From JBBITI01 sp037440885 (lineage in GTDB: Bacteria > Chloroflexota > Dehalococcoidia > Dehalococcoidales > UBA2162), in assembly GCA_037440885.1 (NCBI GenBank), contig JBBITI010000064.1, positions 1 through 14,765 of the forward strand: 14,765 bases of DNA, written 5' to 3'. The position numbers and the translations under genes were made by a program. Below the pieces are notes generated by a model that had not been told where the DNA came from, made no database searches, and saw only the letters and a list, made by a program, of their open reading frames with translations. Numbering within the stretch: position 1 is the first letter of the stretch; each line of letters starts with the position of its first letter. Shown piece by piece: positions 1 to 6,942 of this stretch.

Positions 1-332
1 CTGGATAAAGCTATCAGTATTATCGCCACGACACCCAGCACGTTCGATGCCAGTGCGGCTGCGATCGAACCTGCTATTGCCCAACCCCAGTGCCGCCGTT
101 GTATGGCAAATATACCGCCGATCACGCACAGAATACCGAGAGCCAGCCCCGGTATGCCCAGTATCGGTATGATCAGGCTGATAAACGGGAAGGTAAAAGA
201 CCCGATAATCAGTCCGCCGATACTCAGGATGATCAACAGCAGCAATAATCCCACCCCGGTGATAATGTTAAAAATTCCGGCGATTACCGGTTTTGCCGTT
301 GGTACGCTTTGAAGTTTGTTCTGACTTTCCAT
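1..332 (-). CDS. Small multi-pass membrane protein, C-terminus cut by window edge
   Basis: Reading the minus strand from an ATG at 332 gives an open frame of 110 codons that runs off the left edge. The start is supported by a GAGGAGG ribosome site about 5 bases upstream. The product opens with a short polar segment (MESQNKLQSVPTAKP), then shows about three hydrophobic segments, at roughly residues 16-45, 48-75 and 83-108, with a basic QRRHWGW turn before the last. The pattern, a short polar head, then membrane spans with many Gly/Ile/Leu, then an RR-W-G loop, is common in small uncharacterised membrane proteins of Dehalococcoidia. I cannot assign a function. It is divergent from the selenoprotein gene, with 279 bases between the two starts. 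I see no convincing promoter for it. Confidence 0.75.
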   Translation of the reverse strand, partial: MESQNKLQSVPTAKPVIAGIFNIITGVGLLLLLIILSIGGLIIGSFTFPFISLIIPILGIPGLALGILCVIGGIFAIQRRHWGWAIAGSIAAALASNVLGVVAIILIALS

Positions 333-496
333 ACCCACCTCCTCAATATAATACACTATAAATATCTGGTCGCCTATTACTCATGGTCTCGTTGATGCGG
401 CTCGAATCAGTAACGGATTACAGGGCGCTTTCCGTTTCTTGTCGTTCGCTCAAGTTGTTTTGCTTGTGTGCTGATCCCTGTTCGCATACCGCTGGT

Positions 497-525
497 TTGA
501 CATCGCTACATCTATGGCATAACAT
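497..525 (+). promoter_or_regulatory. Sigma-70 type promoter for the selenoprotein gene
   Basis: TTGACA at 497-502 and TAACAT at 520-525 are separated by 17 bases. Transcription would start near 532 and leave a leader of about 80 bases before the ATG at 612. The rest of the 333-611 intergenic stretch shows no other clear signal to me. Confidence 0.6.
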
Positions 526-611
526 TGTTTCGCTTCATTAATGCATGGTCGTGGTTATCAATATCTCTATATTTACAAAGTGTGTATTTATTTAGTAGGA
601 GGGGTTAAACT

Positions 612-2363
612 ATGGCCGAAAAATACAAGTGTCTCAACCCACGCGGCATTCAGGAACCGGTAGAATTGGTGCCGCTAGCGCCGCGGCTTGCTTCCCTGGA
701 AGGGAAAACAGTCCACCTGAGCATCTGCGGAGAACCGGATATCACCATCCCCCTTGAAAAAAGGTTGAAAGGAGATTATCCCCAAGTCAATTGGACCGTC
801 AAGAAAACCTATAATATCAACCCTATCCGCCTTTCCGAAGAGGAGCGTAAAACTACTGACGCTGTCATCCTCGGTGTCTGCTGGTGACATGGTGCTGTCA
901 ATAGGCAGTTGCCTTATTTGGCTGAACTTGAAGAAGCAGGAATTCCTACCGTTTTAGTCGATCTCTCGGAAGAAAGCGAAAAGGTCCGGCACGATGCCCG
1001 GATCTATGGTGTGCCTCATCTGCGCTACGTAGAAGCGCACCGCACCATGCCTGGCCCGGAAGATGTCGACCGTATCTTGTCCAAAGTAATCGATGCCTTG
1101 ACACGACCACTCACTGCTGAGGAAAAACAGCGCGGTTCCTGGGCGCCGAAGGAACCACGTATCCTCTTTGAAGGTACCCTCGAAGAAGCCCAGGAATTTT
1201 ACCAGCAAACTGAGAATATCCCGGGTATTTTGAATGCACCGTTTTCCATGTATACCGACGGCTTGCCGGTCATTATCCCCACCGAAGAAAAAGTAGCCGC
1301 TATGTTGCGGGGCACCAGCCATAAACCGGATGAAATTATCAGATTGCAGCGGGACGTACAGGTCGCCGGTATGGGAGTCGGCGAAGCACTCGGTCGCGGT
1401 TATACCCGGAAAAAGGGTGAAGATGTTGTCTTTATGCCGATGAGTCGGATCGCCACGGTGGAACAGGTGGCCGTTAATGCGGTAATGGCCGGCTGTAAAC
1501 CGGAATATTTTCCGGTTGTCCTGGCCATCGCTGAATCCGGTGGCGGTACCGGGGACGGGCGCGGTGGTGGTTCCAGTTTCGTCGTCAGCGGTCCTGTTTA
1601 CAAAGAAATCGGAATGAATGTCAGTTACGGCCGGTACTGTTCCATGAATCCCCCTAACAAGACCCTGTCGCGCGTCGGCGGGCTTCTCTGGCGTAATATT
1701 GGCGGTTATAAGGAAACCGTATCCACAATTATGACCTACGGCGGACCATCTATGAACGGCGGCTTCATCTGTGCCGAATACGCTGAAGGCTTGCCGCCCG
1801 GGTGGAAAGGCCTGAATGAAGAACTCGGTTTCCGCAAGGACGAAAGCATTATCATGCAAACCAGTTCCGGTGGTGGAGGGGGGCAGTTCTGGATGCCCGG
1901 CGTCTACCGCTCCCTGCAGAAAAGCGGTCATGGTGCCATCGCCCGTTGGCTCGATGTCAAGGGTAAACCGGGCCCGCATAATTTCCTCGATTATCTCTGT
2001 GATGGCATGTGGGCTACCCGTGAAGGTGGTGTAACCCTGGCGATGATCCCCTCGATTGCCATGGATCTTTACAATCTGGGGTTCAAGTCAAAAGATGATG
2101 TGTATGAGTATATCTATAAAAAGAGCTTCGAACCGGTGAAGAAATACCGTATGCGTGGTGGTCCGGACTTCTTTACTAACGGCTGGCGCTCGGTCGAGAA
2201 AACATCCGGTAAACCGTGGCTGGAACTCGACCCGGATTATATGGTTCCGGTCTGTCCCGAACCGCGTTCCAACTGCATCATCCTCGTTCACGGCGAGGAA
2301 ACTGTCCTCGACCGTTTCCAGGGTGTGCGAGGCCCCGGTTACAGCATCGATGCCTGGCGTTAA
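612..2363 (+). CDS. UGSC-like family selenoprotein with in-frame UGA (Sec92)
   Basis: The frame from ATG 612 (AGGAGG at 597-602) meets TGA at 885-887, continues in the same frame with no other stop, and ends at TAA 2361-2363, giving 583 residues. The UGA falls in DAVILGVCW-U-HGAVNRQ, followed by LEEAGIPTVLV, a layout I recall from the UGSC (Sec/Cys-Gly-Ser-Cys) thiol-redox-like family. A SECIS-like hairpin follows the UGA. Residues 293-302 carry AGCKPEYFPV, a motif I associate with the same family, and Gly-rich stretches follow (about 310-320 and 420-424). It is probably a cytosolic redox enzyme using selenolate chemistry; its substrate is unknown. Oddly, the nearest thiol is Cys90 before Sec92 (CWU), and the GSC that normally follows is replaced by HGA. 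The gene appears monocistronic, with its own promoter and terminator. The alternative is a genuine nonsense mutation or sequencing error, which the hairpin and conserved context make unlikely. Confidence 0.83.
888..921 (+). promoter_or_regulatory. Bacterial SECIS-like element within the coding sequence
   Basis: Directly after the UGA at 885-887 a hairpin can be drawn. The stem pairs AGGC (903-906) with GCCT (911-914), extended after a bulged T915 by A900-A901-T902 with A916-T917-T918. The apical loop is AGUU at 907-910. The loop begins 20 bases past the UGA and has G as its second base. Both match the rules described for bacterial SECIS elements, in which a loop G in the first two positions is bound by SelB. 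The hairpin is small, so recognition by this organism's SelB is an inference. Confidence 0.65.
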
Positions 2364-2370
2364 TTGATCG

Positions 2371-2427
2371 GCTGGCCGGGGGGGCAGGCGCGAACATCAT
2401 TTGTCCCCCCGGCAGCTTTATTTTTTT
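2371..2427 (+). terminator. Strong rho-independent terminator after the selenoprotein gene
   Basis: GCTG-G-CCGGGGGG (from 2371) pairs with CCCCCCGG-CAGC (ending 2416), with one bulged G and a loop of roughly 18 bases. It is followed at once by a T-rich tail (TTTATTTTTTT, 2417-2427). It begins 8 bases after the stop codon and separates the selenoprotein unit from the two-component operon. Confidence 0.85.
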
Positions 2428-2540
2428 ACCTGTTAGTCTTGTTCTCAATATTGATCCTGTATCGTCTCCTGCTCTCTTCGGTCTTTAATTGTTTAGTTTT
2501 TTGATAACCTCATTCCTGCAATAATTAATCCCGAACGCTT

Positions 2541-2590
2541 ACAACAGATTGACAATATTGGGACAATAATATACAATAACGGACAATATT
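2541..2590 (+). repeat. Helically phased ACAAT repeats over the operon promoter
   Basis: ACAAT begins at 2552, 2563, 2573 and 2583, and a one-mismatch copy (ACAAC) at 2541, giving spacings of 11, 11, 10 and 10 bases. Longer copies read (T/G)GACAATA(T/A)T at 2550, 2561 and 2581. The copies therefore face the same side of the helix and cover the -35, spacer, -10 and start region. This suggests an operator array, possibly for the HTH-receiver protein encoded downstream. The sequence shows only the periodicity; binding is inferred. Confidence 0.5.
2549..2577 (+). promoter_or_regulatory. Near-consensus promoter of the two-component operon
   Basis: TTGACA at 2549-2554 and TACAAT at 2572-2577 lie 17 bases apart, an almost ideal sigma-70 promoter. 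The predicted start is near 2584, about 40 bases before the TTG start of the first gene. The promoter is embedded in an array of ACAAT repeats, so it is likely to be controlled by a bound protein. Confidence 0.75.
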
Positions 2591-2624
2591 CTCCAGTTCC
2601 TGGTAAAGTAAAAGGAGGCAGATA

Positions 2625-3245
2625 TTGGCTGGTACTGAAATTCTGGTCGTTGATGATGAATTAGCGATTTGTGACCTTCTTGCCGAGATTCTTAATCAGA
2701 ATGGTTATAAATGTCAGTCAACCGGTTCTGGAAAGGAAGCTCTTGATTACCTTGCCCGTCATCCCTTCGATCTAGTTTTATTGGATATTAAAATGCCGGG
2801 CATGTCCGGACTGGAAGTGCTGGATGTTATAGGTCAATCATATCCCGGCATTCCGGTAATCATGATCACGGCTGTCAATGACGCCAGTACCGCTGTCACC
2901 GCGATGAAAAATGGGGCATCAGATTACATCTTGAAACCTTTTGCGGTTAATGATGTCATTAACCGGGTTACCGAAGCAATCCGGTTGAACCTTTCATCGC
3001 TGCTGGCACAAATACCGGTAGCTGACCGATTAGCTCTGGAGAAGAGCCGTATGGAAGCCATTGCCCTGGGAGTCGACGCCCAGCTTGGACAGTTTGATTT
3101 TCACGATCGTATTGTTACCGAGCGTACCGTTGAGGTTGCCCGCCAGCTCAACATCCCCCGGGAAGATATCGACCGCTGGCTCGCTGTCCGTCAATCCTGG
3201 CTGGCCGCTCGGGCCAGGCGGATCAGCCTGGTCATGCAAGCCTGA
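2625..3245 (+). CDS. Response regulator, receiver domain with unassigned C-terminal region
   Basis: The 206-residue product opens with a full CheY-like receiver (about 4-122): acidic pair Asp10-Asp11, phosphoacceptor Asp54 in LLDIKMPG, Thr82 and Lys104 in ILKPF. The last 85 residues are mostly helical, with Arg-rich stretches (for example RQSWLAARARR), and do not match a DNA-binding, GGDEF, EAL or HD-GYP output domain that I recognise. The start is TTG at 2625, placed six bases after AAAGGAGG (2611-2618); no ATG lies suitably near. It is the first gene of a three-gene operon with an HTH-receiver protein (41 bases on) and a histidine kinase, so the kinase is its probable phosphodonor. With no visible output domain it may act through protein contacts, for example as a phosphate relay. 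Confidence 0.9.
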   Translation: MAGTEILVVDDELAICDLLAEILNQNGYKCQSTGSGKEALDYLARHPFDLVLLDIKMPGMSGLEVLDVIGQSYPGIPVIMITAVNDASTAVTAMKNGASDYILKPFAVNDVINRVTEAIRLNLSSLLAQIPVADRLALEKSRMEAIALGVDAQLGQFDFHDRIVTERTVEVARQLNIPREDIDRWLAVRQSWLAARARRISLVMQA

Positions 3246-3286
3246 TATCGAGTTATAATATTCTTAATCAGTGCAAAGGGGCTGAT

Positions 3287-3832
3287 TTGGCTGAATTATT
3301 GACGTTGGAAGAGGTTGCCGAATACCTCCGGGTAACAAAAAAAACGGTCTACCGCCTGCTCGAGAAGCGAAGCATCCCCTCGCTTCGTGTCGGGCATCAA
3401 TGGCGGTTTGATAAAACTGCTATTGATAATTGGTTGCGTACCAATTCCTCTAGTGTTGTCGTCAATTTGCTTGTAATAGATGACGATCCCGTCATTTGTG
3501 ACTTGTTTCGTGATATTCTGGAAGAAGACGGTCATATTGTGAAAACAAGCACGGATCCCCGCAGCGGTTTGCGCCTGGCTCTCAACGGACCAGTTGATAT
3601 TGTATTTTTGGATTTAATGATGCCAGATATAGACGGCTCCGAAATATTCCGTGAGATCCGGGCGGTCAAGCCGGAAATACCGGTGATTATCGTGACGGCT
3701 TATCCCGATAGCGCGCTCATGCGTAATGTTATGGAATATGGTCCTTTCAGTGTCATCAAGAAACCCGTGGCCGGTTCCGATATTCTGACCGTGGTTAAGT
3801 CCTATCTCCAGTTCGGAAAGTCAACTCGTTAG
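3287..3832 (+). CDS. Excisionase-type HTH fused to receiver domain (HTH-REC)
   Basis: This 181-residue protein has two parts. Residues 3-52 form a MerR/excisionase-like HTH (LTLEEVAEYLRVTKKTVYRLL, then RVGHQWRFDKTAIDNWL, the usual wing). Residues about 58-176 are a receiver with acidic Asp65-67, phosphoacceptor Asp109 in VFLDLMMPD, Thr137 and Lys159 in KKP. The order is opposite to most response regulators, where the receiver comes first and DNA binding last. The start is TTG at 3287 after AAAGGGG (3275-3281). It lies between a receiver gene and a kinase gene. It is a likely phosphorylation-controlled DNA-binding protein and the only evident DNA-binder of the operon, making it a candidate for the ACAAT repeats upstream. 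Confidence 0.9.
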   Translation: MAELLTLEEVAEYLRVTKKTVYRLLEKRSIPSLRVGHQWRFDKTAIDNWLRTNSSSVVVNLLVIDDDPVICDLFRDILEEDGHIVKTSTDPRSGLRLALNGPVDIVFLDLMMPDIDGSEIFREIRAVKPEIPVIIVTAYPDSALMRNVMEYGPFSVIKKPVAGSDILTVVKSYLQFGKSTR

Positions 3833-3868
3833 AATGAAAGGTCTAACTGAGGAACGCCGGAGGATAGT

Positions 3869-5066
3869 TTGAAAAAACGGGTTGGTCTCGTCGTTGGGTC
3901 CTCACCGCGGCAAAAGAGCACATATGACCAGGCAGTCCGTTCCCTGGGCTTGTCACTTGATCGTCTCCATGATTTGTATGATATCGCCCGCTTGATTGTG
4001 GTCACTGTGGTCGAGACTTTGAGACTTAACGGAGGTTGTCTGGCGGTGATGGATAGTGACGGTTCTCCGGAGATCGTTGCTACNNNNNNNNNNATCCCTG
4101 GTTTCTGATGACGCCCGGTCCGGGTTTCTCAGTCAGCTTGACCCCGCCACCCGTAACCCCCGGACCGAATTCCCCCGTCTGCTTCCTGAGAACAGCGGAG
4201 CCGCTTGTATTGTTCCCCTCGTCTTAAATGGTAAAGAAATCGGAGTGCTGGGTATAACCTCCAAAATCTCTCAGAACCGTTTCTCGCCCGCCGACTGTTT
4301 TTTAATCCGCCAGGCTGCTGTCGTATCTGCCGACGCCGTGCAACGGGCTCTCCTTTTCCGTAAGGCTAATATCAGAGACACCTTTCTTTCGGTGGCATCG
4401 CACGAGATTAATTCACCGCTGACCAGCATTATCGGTTATTCCGAGTTATTATTACGCCGTAATATCAGCGACTCCAAAGAAAAACGCTGGCTGCAGCAGA
4501 TTTATGAAAGCGGCAAGCAAATGTCTGCTGTTGTTAGCTCTCTGCTCGATGTCACTCGTATTCGGAAAAGTGATTTAGGCTTTAAGATCGAACCGGTGAA
4601 TTTTTCTGAAGCCCTGGAAAATCCGCTTGTTCTGGCCAGAGAGACCAGCCCGCAACATCGCTTCGAAGTATCTGTAACACCAGGTCTACCGGCGTTGCTC
4701 GTCGATCGTGATAAATACTCCCATATCATCTGGCAACTGCTCAGTAATGCCGTCAAGTTCAGCGCTCCGGGTAGCCAGATCTGGCTCGCTACCTGCTATC
4801 AAGCCTCGGATAATCAGGTCATTTTGAGTGTCCGGGATGAAGGAATAGGCATCGCTCCCGACGACTGCGCTTCGCTGTTTAAGACTTTCCACCGCATCCG
4901 CCGCCCCGAGACCACCGGTGTGCGCGGCAGCGGCCTCGGTCTATATATTGTCAAATCATGGACTGAAGCTATGGGTGGTCGGGTGTGGCTGGAGAGCGAA
5001 TTGAATAACGGTTCCACTTTCTATGTCGCTGTCCCAGCTTTGTCCCGCGATTTCTCCGGCGCTTAG
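3869..5066 (+). CDS. Soluble GAF-domain sensor histidine kinase, interrupted by an assembly gap
   Basis: The start is TTG at 3869, after GGAGG (3859-3863). The first part, up to 4083, and the part from 4094 to TAG 5066 are in different frames across ten N, so the true gap length is not ten and the join cannot be translated reliably. Allowing for that, the protein has about 400 residues. A GAF-like segment spans the gap and ends around IVPLVLNGKEIGVLGITS. A HisKA domain follows, with the phosphoacceptor His (codon 4401-4403) in VASHEINSPLTSI, then an ATPase domain with N-box QLLSNAVKFS, G1 DEGIGIA and G2 GSGLGLYIV. No membrane segment or signal peptide is visible, so it should sense a cytosolic signal or small ligand. 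It is the last gene of the operon and the probable kinase for both receivers. I take the break as an assembly artefact, not a pseudogene. Confidence 0.85.
4084..4093. other. Assembly gap (10 N) inside the histidine kinase gene
   Basis: Ten N of arbitrary size lie within the GAF-like region. The frame before the gap (from 3869) and the frame after it (ending 5066) are not the same if the gap is taken as ten bases, so the real missing length must shift the frame back. Confidence 0.98.
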
Positions 5067-5161
5067 ATTCCGCGCCCCGGTAAAATATCTTTCATCTCTC
5101 TATTTGATTATACGATAGAGTGTTGTCGTGTGGGCGGAAAACCGTTTGCTCCGGGCCCTAC

Positions 5162-6148
5162 TTACCGAGCTTTTATCCCCAGCAGTTTTGCCGATGTGCC
5201 ACCGAGCATGGCTTCGATGTCACCGGACGGCAAATCCAGCTTCTTGATTTCCTCGATGTAGCGTTTCGCCAGTTTGGCATCGTGGTCGTAGTTGAATGGC
5301 CAGTCCGTCCCGAACAGCAGCTTCCGGGGACTTATTACGGTCAGCGCCGACTTAACGGTTGCCATACCAAGCTGCCGCCCTGCCATGTTGAAATAGAGTT
5401 TGTCGAAGTAATAACGCCACGGCTGGCTTATCATTTCTTTCCCGGTATAAAAACTGGGACAGCCCGGTCCCACGTAACTTATATAGGCATCGAGACGTTC
5501 CATCACTCCTGTCACCCCGCCACCGAAATGGTTGATTATGAAGGTTAGGTCGGGGTATTTCTCCAGTACCCCGCCCAGGCACAACCGCAGCGTCTCCACC
5601 ATGATGTCTACTTCCCGGGCGATTACATAGTGCAGAGCATAGGGTGCATGGATGGCGTCGTAACCGGATGGGTCGAGTGTCACATGGACGTCGATCGGTA
5701 TGCCTAGTTCAGCAACCTTGTCATAAAAAGGCTGCATCTCCGGCGAATCCAGGTGGTAATCCTGGTTCCGTGTGCTGATGTGTACCCCCTTTAGCCCCAG
5801 TTGCGTGATCGCCCGTTCCAGTTCCCGGAAAGCTGGTTTCCCTCCAAGCGGGGAGATCGTAGCTAGCCCCACGAATCGGTCCGGGTGATCGCTGACCATC
5901 CGGGCGCAAAGCTCATGCCAGCGCTGGCACTGCTCGAGGGTCGTTAGCGGGTTGGTAGTTAGTGCCGCCATGTCGATGCCCGCTTCGTCCATGAATTCCA
6001 GCCGTTCTTTTGTCCGTGATGACTCCTCGAAGGAACGGATTTTCATTTTTCCGTTATCCCAGTAACGCTCGCAGTAAAGCCCGGACTTACTGCTTCCCTT
6101 TTCCAGCATGTCCGGCGTCGCGCCGTGGTGTTCTATATCGATAATCAT
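5162..6148 (-). CDS. Amidohydrolase 2 (ACMSD-like) TIM-barrel metalloenzyme, decarboxylase-type metal site
   Basis: The 328-residue length is normal for the ACMSD/amidohydrolase-2 family. The likely metal ligands are Glu6 and His8 (IDIEHHG), His155 (IDVHVT) and Asp282 (FGTDWPF), and His207 (INHFGGG) is the usual catalytic histidine. An E-x-H first motif in place of H-x-H is what I recall for gamma-resorcylate decarboxylase and 5-carboxyvanillate decarboxylase. Non-oxidative decarboxylation of a hydroxylated aromatic acid is thus a reasonable guess, but hydratase or hydrolase activity is also possible because many members are uncharacterised. The protein is cytosolic, with no signal peptide. 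The start ATG at 6148 follows an AGGAGAGG site. It lies 52 bases behind the flavoprotein gene on the same strand, probably one operon. It is convergent with the kinase gene; I see no clear terminator between them (5067-5161). Confidence 0.88.
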   Translation of the reverse strand: MIIDIEHHGATPDMLEKGSSKSGLYCERYWDNGKMKIRSFEESSRTKERLEFMDEAGIDMAALTTNPLTTLEQCQRWHELCARMVSDHPDRFVGLATISPLGGKPAFRELERAITQLGLKGVHISTRNQDYHLDSPEMQPFYDKVAELGIPIDVHVTLDPSGYDAIHAPYALHYVIAREVDIMVETLRLCLGGVLEKYPDLTFIINHFGGGVTGVMERLDAYISYVGPGCPSFYTGKEMISQPWRYYFDKLYFNMAGRQLGMATVKSALTVISPRKLLFGTDWPFNYDHDAKLAKRYIEEIKKLDLPSGDIEAMLGGTSAKLLGIKAR

Positions 6149-6200
6149 CTGACCCTCTCCTATTGATAGTTGTCTTCGAATAATACCGTGCCTTTCTGTT

Positions 6201-6779
6201 TCATCTCGGCGGTGGGGGCATCGGGCCCGAAGTCGGCGTGGTCGCCAACCATTCCCCGGTCATCTCCAGCATTGGCAATTTTATATCGATGTTTTGCCGC
6301 CGTACGTTTACCATATCGATCACATCAAAGCCGCACATCTGGAGGATAGTGTCCAAGATAAAACCAGCTGAAGGCGCAAAGTTCCCCCCGCCTCCCGCCA
6401 GGCATACCCCCATCGTCGGTTTTCCGTTCATCGGACGGTTCGGTTGCATGAAATTCAGCCGCCGTACCCGGTCGAGAAACGTGCGCATGCTCTCGCTCAG
6501 GTCCCGGAAGTAGACCGGATTGAGAAAGACCACCAGGTCGGCTTCTTTGCATTTCTCCAGCAGGGGCGTGAAATCGTCCTGGATGATACAGTACCCTTCG
6601 CGACGGCAAACTCCCCAGCCGTCAGCTTCGCATTGGCGGCACCTTTCCAGCTTCATCAGCGGCAGGAAAACCAGTTCCGAGGTGCCCCCTGCCCTTGTCA
6701 ATCCTCGCGTAAGGGCATTCGCGCATTGGGCTGTCCTTCCTTGCGGGTTCCGGCTGCCGGATAACATTTGTACCTTCAT
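6201..6779 (-). CDS. Iron-sulfur-flavoprotein-like NAD(P)H-dependent FMN reductase family protein
   Basis: The 192-residue flavodoxin-fold protein begins MKVQMLSGSRNPQGRT, with the phosphate-binding SGSR..GRT loop at residues 7-16 and a second FMN-side motif NPVYFRDLSESMRTFLDR (87-104), typical of this family. Four cysteines, at 47, 50, 58 and 64, sit where iron-sulfur flavoproteins carry their compact cluster motif, but the spacing here is CX2CX7CX5C. It could be a low-potential electron carrier or a reductase. I chose the ATG at 6779 because GGGAGGA lies just upstream; an in-frame extension to 6926 exists but has a poor site and unlikely residues. The C-terminus ends in a Pro-rich tail (SGPMPPPPR). 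It is the first gene of a two-gene unit with the amidohydrolase, so it may supply or take electrons in the same pathway. Confidence 0.82.
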   Translation of the reverse strand: MKVQMLSGSRNPQGRTAQCANALTRGLTRAGGTSELVFLPLMKLERCRQCEADGWGVCRREGYCIIQDDFTPLLEKCKEADLVVFLNPVYFRDLSESMRTFLDRVRRLNFMQPNRPMNGKPTMGVCLAGGGGNFAPSAGFILDTILQMCGFDVIDMVNVRRQNIDIKLPMLEMTGEWLATTPTSGPMPPPPR

Positions 6780-6814
6780 TATTGTTCCTCCCGGAGTTCT
6801 CAAAACATGGATGA

Positions 6815-6844
6815 TGTATATCATATAAGACTCGCTAGTGGCAA
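6815..6844 (-). promoter_or_regulatory. Probable promoter of the flavoprotein-amidohydrolase unit, flanked by CTCGCTAG repeats
   Basis: On the minus strand TTGCCA (6844-6839) and TATACA (6820-6815) lie 18 bases apart, about 36 bases ahead of the ATG at 6779. The -35 box lies between two direct copies of CTCGCTAG (plus strand 6831-6838 and 6855-6862) and next to a repeated TTGGCAA-like word. The arrangement suggests an operator. It is moderate evidence only. Confidence 0.4.
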
Positions 6845-6942
6845 ATTGGCAATTCTCGCTAGCTCTCCTGACAAAACATCGTACTGGTGTTCTTTGTCCT
6901 TGCCTATTTAGCGCATTATTCATCATGGTTTTATCGTTGCCG

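Noticed and set aside
103..312. A plus-strand 69-codon frame near the left edge
   Set aside because: It is antisense to the membrane protein at 1-332, which has a good ribosome site and proper membrane segments.
612..887. A separate 91-residue protein ending at TGA 887, with a second gene starting from TTG at 909
   Set aside because: The downstream frame is the same frame, its TTG has no ribosome site and lies in the SECIS hairpin, and the protein domain continues across the UGA.
954..1979. A 341-codon open frame on the minus strand
   Set aside because: It lies wholly inside the selenoprotein gene, has no recognisable domain, and looks like an open shadow of a Gly-rich, GC-biased gene.
5067..5161. 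A possible terminator between the convergent kinase and amidohydrolase genes
   Set aside because: Only short pairings such as CGG/CCG without a T run are visible, so I do not call one.
6780..6926. N-terminal extension of the flavoprotein to 6926
   Set aside because: The extension reads as unlikely protein, crosses the candidate promoter, and the ATG at 6779 has a strong ribosome site right before the FMN-binding loop.
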